Assembly (NCBI RefSeq): GCF_000729995.1
Contig: NZ_JNFG01000021.1
Coordinates: 1-64,000, forward strand
Direction: 5' to 3'
Source: Caballeronia sordidicola
GTDB lineage: Bacteria; Pseudomonadota; Gammaproteobacteria; Burkholderiales; Burkholderiaceae
Length of the DNA: 64,000 nucleotides
Shown: in pieces, positions 43,103-52,270 of the stretch
Position numbering within the stretch: the first letter of the stretch is position 1
Layout: the number at the start of each line of letters is the position of its first letter
Position numbers and translations under genes: made by a program
Notes under the pieces: generated by a model
What the model was told of the DNA's origin: nothing
Databases searched by the model: none
What the model saw: only the letters and a program-made list of their open reading frames with translations

Positions 43103-44410
43103 ATGCTTATCGCGCAACTTTCCGTTGCTGGCGAGGGGGACCTGTACCCTCTTCCACCCTCCGACGACTCCGTCGATATCGACCAAACCGCGCTGGATGA
43201 ATTTCTCGCCGGTCAATCAAATCTCCCTTGGGTTGTATTCCGGGCCGCGCATCGTGCTGCGAATTTTCCAGCACTCCCTGCTCGAGCTCGTGCCGTGTTG
43301 GCCGCACTTGCACGCACTGTCGACGCCAATCGGCCGTACGCCGCCATATTCGCCCGTCGTGAGCTTCTGACCGGACGCGCCATGCAATCGATGCGCACGT
43401 TCTATCGAAGCCTGGACGATCTCGAAACAGCCGGTCTGATTGAACGCGTGCCGCAGAAACGCTTCGGGACAGCAGGATTGTTTGGTCGCGCCTATCTGCA
43501 CCTTACCGAAAAATCCGCCCTTGTCCTTGGGTACGGGGCTCAGGCTTCGGACACCCAATCTTCCATTCGCAAACTTCCTCCTGCTCACCCCGGCGAATTG
43601 CCTTCGACGGACGCTGCGACACTCAGCGCACCTGCCCATTCATTTACCTCGCCGTGTGTCACGGTGGCAGACGGAGCTATATATAAGGATCTGTTCCCTA
43701 AGAATCAAAAGAGACAACCAGGAGAGCTCCCAGCGGATCTCCAGCGCTTGCTGAGTTTGGGTTTTCGTCAATTTTTGATTTTTAAACTCATGCGAGAAGC
43801 GAAGGCGCACGCGAAGCTGCTTTCCGACGTGGTCGAAGCGACCTGGGAACATCTGCGAAATGCGAAGCGCCCGATTAGCTACCTTCGCGCCCTGCTCCGG
43901 TCTCCGGTTGACTTTGGACACCAGATCCGCGCCAAGCGACTCGCCGCAAAACGACTGGCCGAAGAGAACGCGCAAGCCGCGAATATCGACACCGCTGTGC
44001 TCCAGTGCGCTGGACAGGTATTTATCGATATTGCCAACACCCGTCTCATCACGGTCGCCAGCACAGCCGATTCGATCACCGTCCACGACTACCGGGAAGC
44101 ACAGCCACGCGTCTCGACCGGCCAGTGGGCAGCAGCGTTCGTCGCCGCGCTGAATGCAAGGGAAGTCGTTCGAGCGACCTCCGACCAGGTAGCTGCATTC
44201 CGATTGAAGTGCGACAACAATCGCGCTGTTCAGTCGAAGGCTACAGCGCCAGCCGCAGACGCGATGCCGCGGACGAGAACATCAACGATCAACGATCGCC
44301 TCAGCGAAATGAAGAAGATGCTGCGAGCAACGTGTGCAGGCGCCTCCTTGGACCCTCTCGACATGCGAGTTGACGTGAGTTCGGGGCAAGGGTTGAAGGC
44401 AAATGGTTGA
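43103..44410 (+). CDS. Replication initiator protein
   Basis: A 435-residue protein with a winged-helix-like core (about 60-120: RAVLAALARTVDANRPYAAIFARRELL, FYRSLDDLETAGLIERVPQKRFGTAG). This is the pattern of replication initiators on Burkholderiales secondary replicons. The middle is low-complexity (about 150-190) and the second half basic, with SYLRALLRSPVDFGHQIRAKR. Start at the ATG at 43103; a TTG at 43082 is in frame. Its place downstream of parAB, after a strong terminator, supports the role. No catalytic relaxase or helicase motif is seen. Confidence is in the role from context more than from motif. Confidence 0.75.
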   Translation: MLIAQLSVAGEGDLYPLPPSDDSVDIDQTALDEFLAGQSNLPWVVFRAAHRAANFPALPARARAVLAALARTVDANRPYAAIFARRELLTGRAMQSMRTFYRSLDDLETAGLIERVPQKRFGTAGLFGRAYLHLTEKSALVLGYGAQASDTQSSIRKLPPAHPGELPSTDAATLSAPAHSFTSPCVTVADGAIYKDLFPKNQKRQPGELPADLQRLLSLGFRQFLIFKLMREAKAHAKLLSDVVEATWEHLRNAKRPISYLRALLRSPVDFGHQIRAKRLAAKRLAEENAQAANIDTAVLQCAGQVFIDIANTRLITVASTADSITVHDYREAQPRVSTGQWAAAFVAALNAREVVRATSDQVAAFRLKCDNNRAVQSKATAPAADAMPRTRTSTINDRLSEMKKMLRATCAGASLDPLDMRVDVSSGQGLKANG

Positions 44411-45177
44411 TGGCGCGCTTCGGTCCGCTTTCCTTTGCGACAAGAATGGGAGGCCTTCGCTCACGCAGCACGATGGGCATCGATCGATCGGGATTATCAG
44501 CGTGCACCAGGACGTTGCGTGCTATCGGAATTTCAGTACCCCACGATCTGGCGTATTCCCGCTGCGTGTTGGCGCGCTTACGCGTGTCGCGTCGTTTCGC
44601 GGGCGAACATCAAGCCGCCTGACGTCGGAAGATGCTCCGCTATACAACCATCCCGAAAAAGCAGATCAAACAGCATGAGCCTTCGCGCGAATTACCGAGG
44701 CGCTGGGGCTCACAGCCAGTCCGACAAAATTCAATCAATCGCAACTAACGGTCGATTCATTCCGCATCCGCAACCCGCGCTGCCCAGGGTCCGACAGGCA
44801 GCTCGGACGCACAACCCGTTTTTAAAAAGGGGCTCCTTCAGGCTCTCTCAGATTGCTGACGAGGCAATGTACCGTACGGTTGGTCGACGAACATCCCGCC
44901 ACGAAAGCACGAACGAGCCGGCATACCCTGCGTCAAGCTCAAAATCGCGTGGAACAAAATGACTTCGAAAAGGACTCGAGGATCATGGTGTCCGATAACC
45001 AACTCGGCATCCCGATCGCGCGAACGGATCTGCCCGACAATCATTCAATCGAATAAGACCGAGAAACGACAAAGACACGAGCCTGCAACGCCGCAAAACT
45101 ACCCCCGCGACCATTCTTTTCGACATGCCCCGTCAAGTATCATGCCGGGGTGATCTTTGTCAGACGGGAATACAATA
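44411..45177. other. Candidate replication origin region, no convincing gene
   Basis: About 770 bp downstream of rep. It is AT-richer in patches, with a TTTTTAAAAA palindrome at 44819-44828 and A-rich runs near 44650-44680 and 45060-45105. Several short frames exist but none has a ribosome site with good codon use; a 38-codon frame at 44632-44748 (MLRYTTIPKKQIKQ...) is the least poor. I found no clear iteron array. An origin next to rep is expected for such replicons, but the exact site cannot be placed by eye. Confidence 0.4.
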
Positions 45178-45858
45178 ATGACAACCGAAATCGGTTTAGT
45201 ACGGCCGGAAACGCTGCGTCATCAGGTGGAGAATGTGCTCCGGCAGGCCATCATGTCCGGTCGCTTCGCACCGGGCGCGCGGCTTATAGAACGTGAACTG
45301 TGTGAGACGCTGGGTGTCAGCCGGACGTCGGTTCGAGAGGCATTGCGCCGGTTGGAAGCCGAAAAGCTGGTACGTAGCGTGCCGCATAAGGGTCCGGTCG
45401 TTGCGATCATGTCGAAGCAAGAGGCAACCGAGCTTTACGCGATCCGAGGTTTGCTCGAAGGTTTCGCGGCCGAAGAGTTCGCTCGAATTGCGGACGACGA
45501 GGCCGTCGCGCAGTTCGGTGAAAAGGCGAAGGTACTGCGCACGCAAGCATTGGCCAACGATCAAGCGGGCGTGCTCAAGGCGAAGACCGAGCTCTACGAT
45601 GTACTGCTCGACAACTGCGGCAATGCGCTGGTGAAAGAGATACTGACGAGCCTGTATTCGCGGGTCAACCTGCTGCGCGCGACTTCGTTGATGCATCCAG
45701 ACCGCCTTCCGGCTAGCCTTCGTGAGATCGACAAGTTGTACAAAGCATTGAAGGCGCGGGATGCAGAAGGGGCCGGCGCGGCCGCACGACTGCATGTGGC
45801 AAATGCGGAGAAAGCCGCCATGCGGATGCTCGACGAAACAGCGGAAGAGCAGAAATAA
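45178..45858 (+). CDS. GntR/FCD family regulator
   Basis: A 226-residue GntR regulator. The winged helix RLIERELCETLGVSRTSVREALRRLEAEKLV is followed by a FCD effector domain with AIRGLLEGFAAEEFAR. The ATG at 45178 is chosen over a TTG 21 bp upstream. It is the first gene to the right of the replication region and stands alone; the regulated genes are not evident. It is a typical carboxylic-acid-responsive regulator. Confidence 0.85.
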   Translation: MTTEIGLVRPETLRHQVENVLRQAIMSGRFAPGARLIERELCETLGVSRTSVREALRRLEAEKLVRSVPHKGPVVAIMSKQEATELYAIRGLLEGFAAEEFARIADDEAVAQFGEKAKVLRTQALANDQAGVLKAKTELYDVLLDNCGNALVKEILTSLYSRVNLLRATSLMHPDRLPASLREIDKLYKALKARDAEGAGAAARLHVANAEKAAMRMLDETAEEQK

Positions 45859-45905
45859 GTTGTGCAAGTTAAAAGGGACCGGACACCCTGCCCAAGGCGC
45901 CGCCA

Positions 45906-46052
45906 ATGAATACGCCCGCGCATTCGTTGCGCCGGCTTCAGGCCGGCAACATCGTGACCAAACTCGCGCATGGTGAATATCGCTTCGAGGATGAAGCTCT
46001 TGCGCAGTGGATTCGCGAACAAGGCACCCTGGGAGACGATGCCCCGGTCTGA
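45906..46052 (+). CDS. Small protein, 48 residues
   Basis: A 48-codon frame from ATG at 45906, with AAGG about 10 bp upstream. It begins MNTPAHSLRRLQAGNIV and ends GTLGDDAPV. The composition (FEDEALAQWIREQG) looks like a real amphipathic helix rather than shadow coding, and no longer gene covers it. No family is recognised. It follows the GntR gene by 47 bp. Confidence 0.4.
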   Translation: MNTPAHSLRRLQAGNIVTKLAHGEYRFEDEALAQWIREQGTLGDDAPV

Positions 46053-46127
46053 AGGACGCGTTCTTTAAAGCCTTCGCTTCTCGAACGAACGATCAATGCG
46101 CGTCGCGCCTGGAACCGAAATCAAGCA

Positions 46128-46763
46128 CTAGGCGCGGCGTTTGAACCATCCCGTGAGCGACAAGCGGTCGCGCGTCGCGGGCAATACTTCGTGCAGCATG
46201 TCGGCGGATAAAAACACGGCGATCCGGCTGCCGACCGGCGAGATGTCGTGCGTGTTCAAGCCATCCGGATGCAGTCGTAAAGCCCCGCCGTGCTCGGGCA
46301 GCCAGTCCGCATTCAGATAGACGATCACCGAAACAGTCCGGCTGTCGTCGTGTCGAAAACGGTCGCGGTGCTGCATGTATGAAGCGCCCGGTGCGTAGAA
46401 CGCAAAGTGGCTTTCGTATTCATCGAGACCCAGGAACAGCTCGCGATTCAACGCAACGCGAAGTTTTTCCATGATCGCGAGATAACGGTCGCACGCGTCC
46501 GACTGACCCGCCTCCAGCCACTGGATCCGGTCGCCGCGCACGCCGGGCTGCAGCGATCGCGCCGTGCCCTGGCTGACGTGCGCCGGTGTCAGCTTCCCGG
46601 CCGCCGCGAGCGCAGCGCATTCCAGCGCCAGCGCGAGGGTCAGTTCCGGTGGCAAGAAAATGTCCTGCACCGACCAGCCATGCTCATGAACGGCATCGAC
46701 AATATGACGATGCAGGCCATCTCCGGACGCATCGGAATGCGCCGGCGGTTGCGATCGGATCAC
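46128..46763 (-). CDS. 2OG-Fe(II) oxygenase, prolyl 4-hydroxylase type
   Basis: A 211-residue dioxygenase. The iron motif HxD lies in YMQHRDRF, the distal His in MLHEVLP and the 2-oxoglutarate Arg in ATRDRLSLTGWF, all in the usual order and spacing for small bacterial P4H-like proteins. VSVIVYLNADWLPEHGGALRLH is the conserved double-stranded helix stretch. It would hydroxylate a protein or small molecule with oxygen and 2-oxoglutarate. It is monocistronic. Confidence 0.85.
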   Translation of the reverse strand: MIRSQPPAHSDASGDGLHRHIVDAVHEHGWSVQDIFLPPELTLALALECAALAAAGKLTPAHVSQGTARSLQPGVRGDRIQWLEAGQSDACDRYLAIMEKLRVALNRELFLGLDEYESHFAFYAPGASYMQHRDRFRHDDSRTVSVIVYLNADWLPEHGGALRLHPDGLNTHDISPVGSRIAVFLSADMLHEVLPATRDRLSLTGWFKRRA

Positions 46764-47080
46764 TACGGGTTCCTTCGAACGAAGGTGCTGCGTGGAAATT
46801 CGGGCGGCCGTCCGAGGTGGGACTTCGGACCAGCGGAAATCGGATATGAGCGGGGTGGGGCTTCAATCTGAGAGGCAGATTTTAACACCGGCTCCTGACT
46901 GTTCCCGCGACTGGGGCTCGCGGTGCTCTGGCCCGGTTTGCCCGCGCCTCGGCTCGTTCAACCCGCGGGCATTATCGGCGCATGCGGGTGCTGGATCGCG
47001 GGTTCGATTGAGGAGCCATGCAGTACGGCATCGACATTGTGCGAAGCAGTCAGGCGATCCAGCGAGCAGCGTTTAATTCC
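46764..47080. other. Intergenic region, P4H promoter side
   Basis: About 317 bp. It contains a short inverted repeat AATCTG-AGAGG-CAGATT followed by TT (46865-46883), weakly terminator-like for rightward reading. No gene is supported. Confidence 0.4.
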
Positions 47081-48028
47081 CTACACCAAAGGCAACCACA
47101 CTTCCGTCCGAAGCGCTTCCGGAGGAGTGACTTCGGGCCGGTTCAGGTTGACCTCCAGCGGCGGTTCGTCGCGAAGCTGTTCGCCCGATGACGGCAGCCA
47201 GTCCCGATACGCCGCCTTCCACGTGCGATGCAACGTCGTATAAGGACCGACGTGGGTGAAAACCGCATAACGGCCGCTCGCGATCGGCTGCCACGTCAGC
47301 GTCCCGGAAAGCGGCAGGCCATCGGGTTGCTCGCACTTCCCGCTGCCTGTGGCCATCGAATAACCGAACACCAGGCCGGCGATAAAACGGCAGTGCGGAT
47401 CGTCAGGACCTTTGGGATCGTCGGGCACTATGCTCATGTAACTCTCCACCTGCTCGCGAAGCCCAGCGCCATTCACTACCTGCATCAACTCGCCAAACGC
47501 CTGTTGTGCTGCACGCATCATGTTGTTGTCGACCATGCCGCGCCCCGTGGCGGTCAGCGCGACAATGCCCTCAGGCAAGTGGGTCATTCGAGAGACTTGC
47601 ATGGCATCGGCTCCTTTGAGAGTAGAGGGAAAATCGGGTTCACGACAACGTGTAAAAAGGTCCTTACACACAAGGACATCGCCTCGACGCACAGCCGTCG
47701 GCGTGGTGTCGAGATCGCGTCGCATCGCTTTGGCGAGCGCCTGCGCGGACTCGTAGCCCACCGTCAACGCAATATCCGATACCGGTTCGTGGCCGCTCAC
47801 GAGCAGCGCACAGGCGCGTCGAAGCCGCAGCAAGGTCACGTAGTTCGCCACCGTGCAGCCGGTATAAGCACGGAACACCCGATGAAAGTGATGGCGCGAC
47901 ATAGCTGCGCAATCGGCGAGCGTTTCGGCCGTCAGCGGTTCGTCGAGATGACTCTCAGCGTGAGCCAGCGCACGGGCAATCAACTCGGCGTGGCGATCGG
48001 ACATTGGTCTGACAATAGGCGGCTGCAT
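47081..48028 (-). CDS. AraC regulator with GyrI-like effector domain
   Basis: A regulator of about 315 residues. The N-terminal AraC double HTH (LADCAAMSRHHFHRVFRAYTG, VSDIALTVGYESAQALAKAMRRD) precedes a C-terminal GyrI-like small-molecule-binding domain (PEGIVALTATGRG, IASGRYAVFTHVGPYTTLHRTW). The start is uncertain: ATGs at 48028 and 48004 are both reasonable, and a longer frame reaches 48160 without support. Such MarA/Rob/SoxS-like proteins sense toxic amphiphiles. No obvious target gene is adjacent. Confidence 0.82.
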   Translation of the reverse strand: MQPPIVRPMSDRHAELIARALAHAESHLDEPLTAETLADCAAMSRHHFHRVFRAYTGCTVANYVTLLRLRRACALLVSGHEPVSDIALTVGYESAQALAKAMRRDLDTTPTAVRRGDVLVCKDLFTRCREPDFPSTLKGADAMQVSRMTHLPEGIVALTATGRGMVDNNMMRAAQQAFGELMQVVNGAGLREQVESYMSIVPDDPKGPDDPHCRFIAGLVFGYSMATGSGKCEQPDGLPLSGTLTWQPIASGRYAVFTHVGPYTTLHRTWKAAYRDWLPSSGEQLRDEPPLEVNLNRPEVTPPEALRTEVWLPLV

Positions 48029-48322
48029 GGACACCATTGTAGAAGGCGATACCCGCGCGACGCGTGTCCCAGCGTGCTCGATGCAGGTCATTCGTGCTGG
48101 CGCCGCGAGGCTGGTGATTCCCGTTGTCGAGCTCAGGACCGCGCGGTTTTTCAAGGGCATACGGGCCGCTGACCAAACCGAGGCAGCGCCTCAAATCCGA
48201 GCCGCATCAAGCGCTTAGATCGTCGCCAGACACGTTATCCACAGGGTTCTCAACATAAACGGTGAATAACCCGCGCGACGGTTTCATGTCGTCGTTACGC
48301 GGCGCAAGCACGTTGCGCCGGA

Positions 48323-49012
48323 CTAGCCCGGAATCGGAAAATGTACGCCGGCCCGCTGCGCCGCGTTCACGATATGCGCTTCAATTGCCCGCCCCGCGTG
48401 TTCGCTGTCGCGCGCCTTCAATGCTTCGACAATCGCCAGATGTTCGTGATACGTCGACAGCACCAGTTCCCGCCGATAAAACGGCAACCGCTGGCTTTCT
48501 TTCATGATGTCAGCGCTGCCGCGCAGGATCGATTCAATAGCCGTATTGCCCGCGAGACTCACGATGCGCATGTGGAACGCGAAGTCGAGTTGCGCGGCTT
48601 CGTCGAGTTCGGCGCAGGTCAGCGCGCCTTGCAGCGAGTCGAGGTTCTCCTCCAGCCAGACGATGTCTGCATCGCCAATAGCCGGGGCCGCCAGCCGCGC
48701 GACGAAACCTTCGAGCGCGAAGCGCATCTGGTAAGTATCGGGCAGCGACGCTTGATCGGCAAAACGCCACGCGTGCGCACCGGCCGCTTCTGCACTGTTC
48801 ACATACACGCCCTTGCCGGGACGGATATTCAGCATGCCGAGCGCTTCGAGCGTGGACAGCGCTTCACGCAGCGAGGCGCGGCTGATCGCCAGTTCCTCCG
48901 ATAACTGCCGCTGCGCCGGCAGCAGACTCCCCACCGGATAAACGCTCGTCTCGATGCGCTCACGAATAGTCGCGATGGCGGCATCGGTCACGGTGTGCGG
49001 AACATTTTTCAT
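48323..49012 (-). CDS. FadR/GntR family regulator of the allantoin cluster
   Basis: A 229-residue GntR regulator of the FadR subgroup. The DNA-binding domain reads LLPAQRQLSEELAISRASLREALSTLEALGMLNIRPGKGVYV; the FCD domain begins QMRFALEGFVARLAAPAI. The ATG at 49012 places the first helix correctly; 18 extra codons upstream are unsupported. It is divergent from the DctA-like carrier, with the perfect FadR-type palindrome ACTGGTCCGACCAGT (49180-49194) between them, and probably controls that operon. Confidence 0.87.
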   Translation of the reverse strand: MKNVPHTVTDAAIATIRERIETSVYPVGSLLPAQRQLSEELAISRASLREALSTLEALGMLNIRPGKGVYVNSAEAAGAHAWRFADQASLPDTYQMRFALEGFVARLAAPAIGDADIVWLEENLDSLQGALTCAELDEAAQLDFAFHMRIVSLAGNTAIESILRGSADIMKESQRLPFYRRELVLSTYHEHLAIVEALKARDSEHAGRAIEAHIVNAAQRAGVHFPIPG

Positions 49013-49179
49013 AGGGCGGTTAAGAGTGGGGCGGTCTGACCGCCATTGTAGGCGCGACACCGCCAAGCGTCTGCCTCATCGAGATTTTTCGGAAGAATGA
49101 AAGCTGAAAACGCCGGGTAAACCGCTATCAAACGGATCTTGACTCCACTATATCGGCTTTCTAATATTCCTCATCAGCA

Positions 49180-49194
49180 ACTGGTCCGACCAGT
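49180..49194. promoter_or_regulatory. FadR-type GntR operator
   Basis: ACTGGTC-C-GACCAGT is a perfect 7-bp inverted repeat around one base, matching the TGGTCNGACCA pattern used by FadR-subgroup GntR regulators. It lies 57 bp before the carrier start and 168 bp from the regulator start, well placed to control the carrier operon. Confidence 0.75.
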
Positions 49195-49250
49195 CTGAAC
49201 AGTTAGCATAGTCATCAATCCCGTGCCGTGCGACACCGAGGAGACACACC

Positions 49251-50579
49251 GTGTTGAGATTTCTTAATTCCCTGTTTGGGCGGGTCATGATCGCGCTGGT
49301 CGCGGGCATTGTGATTGGCGCGGTGTTTCCCCATTTCGCGCAATCGCTGAGACCGCTCGGCGACGGTTTCCTCAAGCTCATCAAGATGGTGATCGGGCCG
49401 ATCGTGTTTTGCGTGGTCGTCTCCGGCATGGCAAGCGCGGGCAACCTGAAGAAGGTCGGGCGTGTCGGGCTGAAGTCGGTGGTCTATTTCGAGGTGATGA
49501 CCACAATCGCGCTCGTGATCGGCGCTGTGCTCGCGTATGCGACCCGGCCGGGTGTGGGCATGAATATCGACCTTCATACGCTCGACGCCGGTTCGCTCGC
49601 CACCTACACCGAACACGCGAAAAGCCTGAAGGACACGGCTGGCTTCCTGCTCAAGATCATCCCCGATACGGCCACCGACGCCTTCGCGAAGGGCGACATC
49701 CTGCAGGTCCTGGTGTTCTCCGTGCTCTTCGGCGCAGCGCTTTCGCTGCTGGGCGAGAAGGCGCAGCGCGTGACGAGTTTTATCGATGAACTGTCACACG
49801 TGTTTTTCCGCGTCATGGGTTTCATCATCAAGCTCGCGCCGCTCGGCGTGCTCGGTGCGATTGCGTTTACGACGGGGACCTATGGCGTCGAGTCGCTGAA
49901 GCAACTCGGCATGCTGGTGGCCGTGTTCTACGTGAGCTGCTTCGTGTTCGTGTTCGTCGTGCTCGGCGTGGTGATGCGGCTCACCGGTTTCAGCATCTTC
50001 AAACTCGTGCGATATCTGCGCGAAGAACTGCTGATCGTGCTCGGCACCGCTTCGTCGGACGCCGTGCTGCCGCAGATCATGCGCAAGCTCGAATGGATGG
50101 GCGTGAAGGATTCCACCGTTGGCCTCGTGATCCCGACCGGTTATTCGTTCAACCTCGACGGCTTCTCGATCTATCTCACGCTCGCCGTCATCTTCATCGC
50201 GCAGGCCACCAATACGCCGCTGTCGATCCACGACCTGATAGTAGTCGTGCTGGTGTCGCTGGTGACGTCCAAGGGCGCGCACGGCATTCCCGGCTCGGCC
50301 ATCGTGATCCTGGCGGCGACGCTTTCCGCCATCCCGGCCATTCCCGTGCTCGGCCTCGTGCTGATCCTGCCGGTGGACTGGTTCGTTGGCATTGCGCGCG
50401 CCGTCACCAACCTGATCGGCAACTGCGTCGCGACGGTGGTCGTGGCCGTGTGGGAGAAAGATATCGACCGCGTGCGCGCCACGCGCGTGTTGAACCAGGA
50501 TGCCGAATTGCTTTTCGTGCCGGCCGATCACGCCGGCGCAAGTCAAGGCCATGTCCACGAACCCGCGCACGCTGTCTGA
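49251..50579 (+). CDS. dctA: DctA-like dicarboxylate/cation symporter
   Basis: A 442-residue DAACS carrier close to DctA in layout: LIKMVIGPIVFCVVVSGMA near the N terminus, the serine-rich SSDAVLP hairpin and the TM7 motif NLDGFSIYLT, then TSKGAHGIPGSAIVILAATL. DctA itself has NLDGTSIYLT; Phe for Thr in the substrate motif suggests a shifted specificity. The start is GTG at 49251 with GAGGAG upstream. It is the first gene of the operon with allantoicase and ureidoglycolate lyase, so it may import an allantoin-pathway intermediate or a dicarboxylate. Confidence 0.87.
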   Translation: MLRFLNSLFGRVMIALVAGIVIGAVFPHFAQSLRPLGDGFLKLIKMVIGPIVFCVVVSGMASAGNLKKVGRVGLKSVVYFEVMTTIALVIGAVLAYATRPGVGMNIDLHTLDAGSLATYTEHAKSLKDTAGFLLKIIPDTATDAFAKGDILQVLVFSVLFGAALSLLGEKAQRVTSFIDELSHVFFRVMGFIIKLAPLGVLGAIAFTTGTYGVESLKQLGMLVAVFYVSCFVFVFVVLGVVMRLTGFSIFKLVRYLREELLIVLGTASSDAVLPQIMRKLEWMGVKDSTVGLVIPTGYSFNLDGFSIYLTLAVIFIAQATNTPLSIHDLIVVVLVSLVTSKGAHGIPGSAIVILAATLSAIPAIPVLGLVLILPVDWFVGIARAVTNLIGNCVATVVVAVWEKDIDRVRATRVLNQDAELLFVPADHAGASQGHVHEPAHAV

Positions 50580-50628
50580 GCGCCGTGCTCATCGCCATTC
50601 TCTGAATCGTTTTAAAGGAACTCACATC

Positions 50629-51639
50629 ATGGCTAGCCCCGTTCTCGACCCCAACGCACCGGCGTTTACCCGCCGCTTCATGAACCTCGCCGATCCGCGT
50701 CTTGGCGCCACAGCGCTCTTCGCCAGCGATGAATTCTTCGCACCCAAGGAGCGGATGCTCGACCCGCAGCCGGCGGTTTTCATCCCGGGTAAGTACGACG
50801 ACAACGGCAAGTGGATGGACGGCTGGGAAACGCGCCGCAAGCGCACCACCGGCTACGATTTCTGCATCGTCAAGCTCGCGCGGCCGGGCACCATTCACGG
50901 CATCGATTTGGATACCAGCCACTTCACAGGCAACTTCCCGCCGGCGGCGTCCATCGATGCCTGCACGAGCGACAGCGCTACGCCGCAAGACGATGCTGAC
51001 TGGCGCGAGATCGTGCCGGCGACCACGCTGCAGGGCAACCAGCACCACTATCTGCCGATCTCCGACACCCGCGCCTACACGCACTTGCGCGTGAACATCT
51101 ACCCCGATGGCGGGATCGCGCGCTTGCGTGTGTATGGCCAGCCGAAAGTGGACTGGACGCGCGTTGAACGAGGAACGCGAGTCGATCTCGCGGCGATTGA
51201 AAATGGCGCTTATCTGGTCGCGGCGAACAACCAGCATTTCGGACCCGCATCGCAAATGCTGATGCCTGGACGCGGCGTGGATATGGGCGACGGCTGGGAG
51301 ACGCGGCGTCGCCGTGAGCCCGGCAACGACTGGGCGATCGTGGCGCTGGCGCACCCCGGCGTGATCCATGCGATCGAAGTCGATACTGCCCACTTCAAGG
51401 GCAATTTTCCCGATGGCTGTTCGCTGCAAGCAGCACGCGTGACCGGCGGCACGGACGAATCGCTTGTCACGCAGGCGATGTTCTGGCCGGTGTTGCTGCC
51501 GCAACAGAAGTTGTCGGCGGACAATATCCATCGATTTGAAAGTGAAGTGGCGGCGCTTGGTCCCGTCACGCACGTTCGCTTCAATATGTTCCCGGACGGT
51601 GGCGTGTCGCGCTTGCGCCTGTTCGGTGCGATCGAGTAA
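50629..51639 (+). CDS. alc: Allantoicase
   Basis: A 336-residue allantoicase, which cleaves allantoate to ureidoglycolate and urea. The internal duplication of the family is visible: MDGWETRRKRTTGYDFCIVKL in the first half and DGWETRRRREPGNDWAIVAL in the second, each followed by a GTIHGIDLDT / GVIHAIEVDT block and an HFTGNFP / HFKGNFP block. AAAGGAA lies 8 bp before the ATG at 50629. It lies 49 bp after the carrier gene and 6 bp before allA. Confidence 0.93.
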   Translation: MASPVLDPNAPAFTRRFMNLADPRLGATALFASDEFFAPKERMLDPQPAVFIPGKYDDNGKWMDGWETRRKRTTGYDFCIVKLARPGTIHGIDLDTSHFTGNFPPAASIDACTSDSATPQDDADWREIVPATTLQGNQHHYLPISDTRAYTHLRVNIYPDGGIARLRVYGQPKVDWTRVERGTRVDLAAIENGAYLVAANNQHFGPASQMLMPGRGVDMGDGWETRRRREPGNDWAIVALAHPGVIHAIEVDTAHFKGNFPDGCSLQAARVTGGTDESLVTQAMFWPVLLPQQKLSADNIHRFESEVAALGPVTHVRFNMFPDGGVSRLRLFGAIE

Positions 51640-51645
51640 GAAGAC

Positions 51646-52164
51646 ATGAACACGCTTACGCTCGAACCTCTGACGCGCGCGGCGTTTAAACCGTTCGGCG
51701 ATGTAATCGAACTCGACGGCGCGCAGCATTTTCCGATCAACGGCGGCACGACCCAGCGCTTTCACGATCTGGCGCGCGTGGATGTCGGCCCAGACGAGGG
51801 CGGCCGGCCGCTCATCAACGTGTTCCGGGGTCAGCCGCGTGCGCAACCCATCGAGATCTCAATGATGGAGCGTCACCCGCTAGGCAGCCAGGCGTTCTTG
51901 CCGCTCGGCGTAGTGTCGTATCTGGTGGTGGTCGCGCCGGCGGGTGAATTCGATGCATCGAAACTGCGGGCGTTTTTCACGCGCGGCTGGCAGGGCGTGA
52001 ATTATGCGCGGGGCGTCTGGCATCATCCGCTGATCGTGCTCGATGTTGCTGCGGATTTTATCGTGGTGGATCGTGGCGGGAAGGAGGCGAATTGTGAGGA
52101 AACCTATCTATTGGAGAGTTTCCAACTGGTAGAGGGAGATCTCGTTTATTCGTCGGCCGCCTGA
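51646..52164 (+). CDS. allA: Ureidoglycolate lyase
   Basis: A 172-residue AllA protein, which splits ureidoglycolate into glyoxylate and urea. The recognisable stretches are EPLTRAAFKPFGDVIE, INVFRGQP, MERHPLGSQAFLPLG, VKYARGVWH-like NYARGVWHHPLIVL and the acidic end EETYL. It starts 6 bp after the allantoicase stop. Together with the upstream gene it completes allantoate use; allantoinase is not in the window. Confidence 0.93.
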   Translation: MNTLTLEPLTRAAFKPFGDVIELDGAQHFPINGGTTQRFHDLARVDVGPDEGGRPLINVFRGQPRAQPIEISMMERHPLGSQAFLPLGVVSYLVVVAPAGEFDASKLRAFFTRGWQGVNYARGVWHHPLIVLDVAADFIVVDRGGKEANCEETYLLESFQLVEGDLVYSSAA

Positions 52165-52270
52165 AGGCTGATAACCGGGCTTGCTGCTTTTGTTCGCGCA
52201 GCATGGCCCGGCTTTAAATCCATGATGTTGCTGGCGTCCGCGAGCCGATAAACACAGCGCGCTTCAAAAG

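Noticed and set aside
44435..44962. 175-codon frame in the candidate origin region
   Set aside because: Rich in Ser, Arg and Cys with no motif and no ribosome site; it looks like chance opening. Not excluded with certainty.
48235..48243. TTATCCACA, a perfect DnaA box; also TTATACACA at 23861-23869
   Set aside because: For TTATNCACA about two matches are expected by chance in 64 kb counting both strands. The two found are single, far from rep and from each other.
50404..51846. 480-codon reverse frame opposite allantoicase
   Set aside because: Overlaps three well supported forward genes and shows no domain; codon use is that of a shadow frame.
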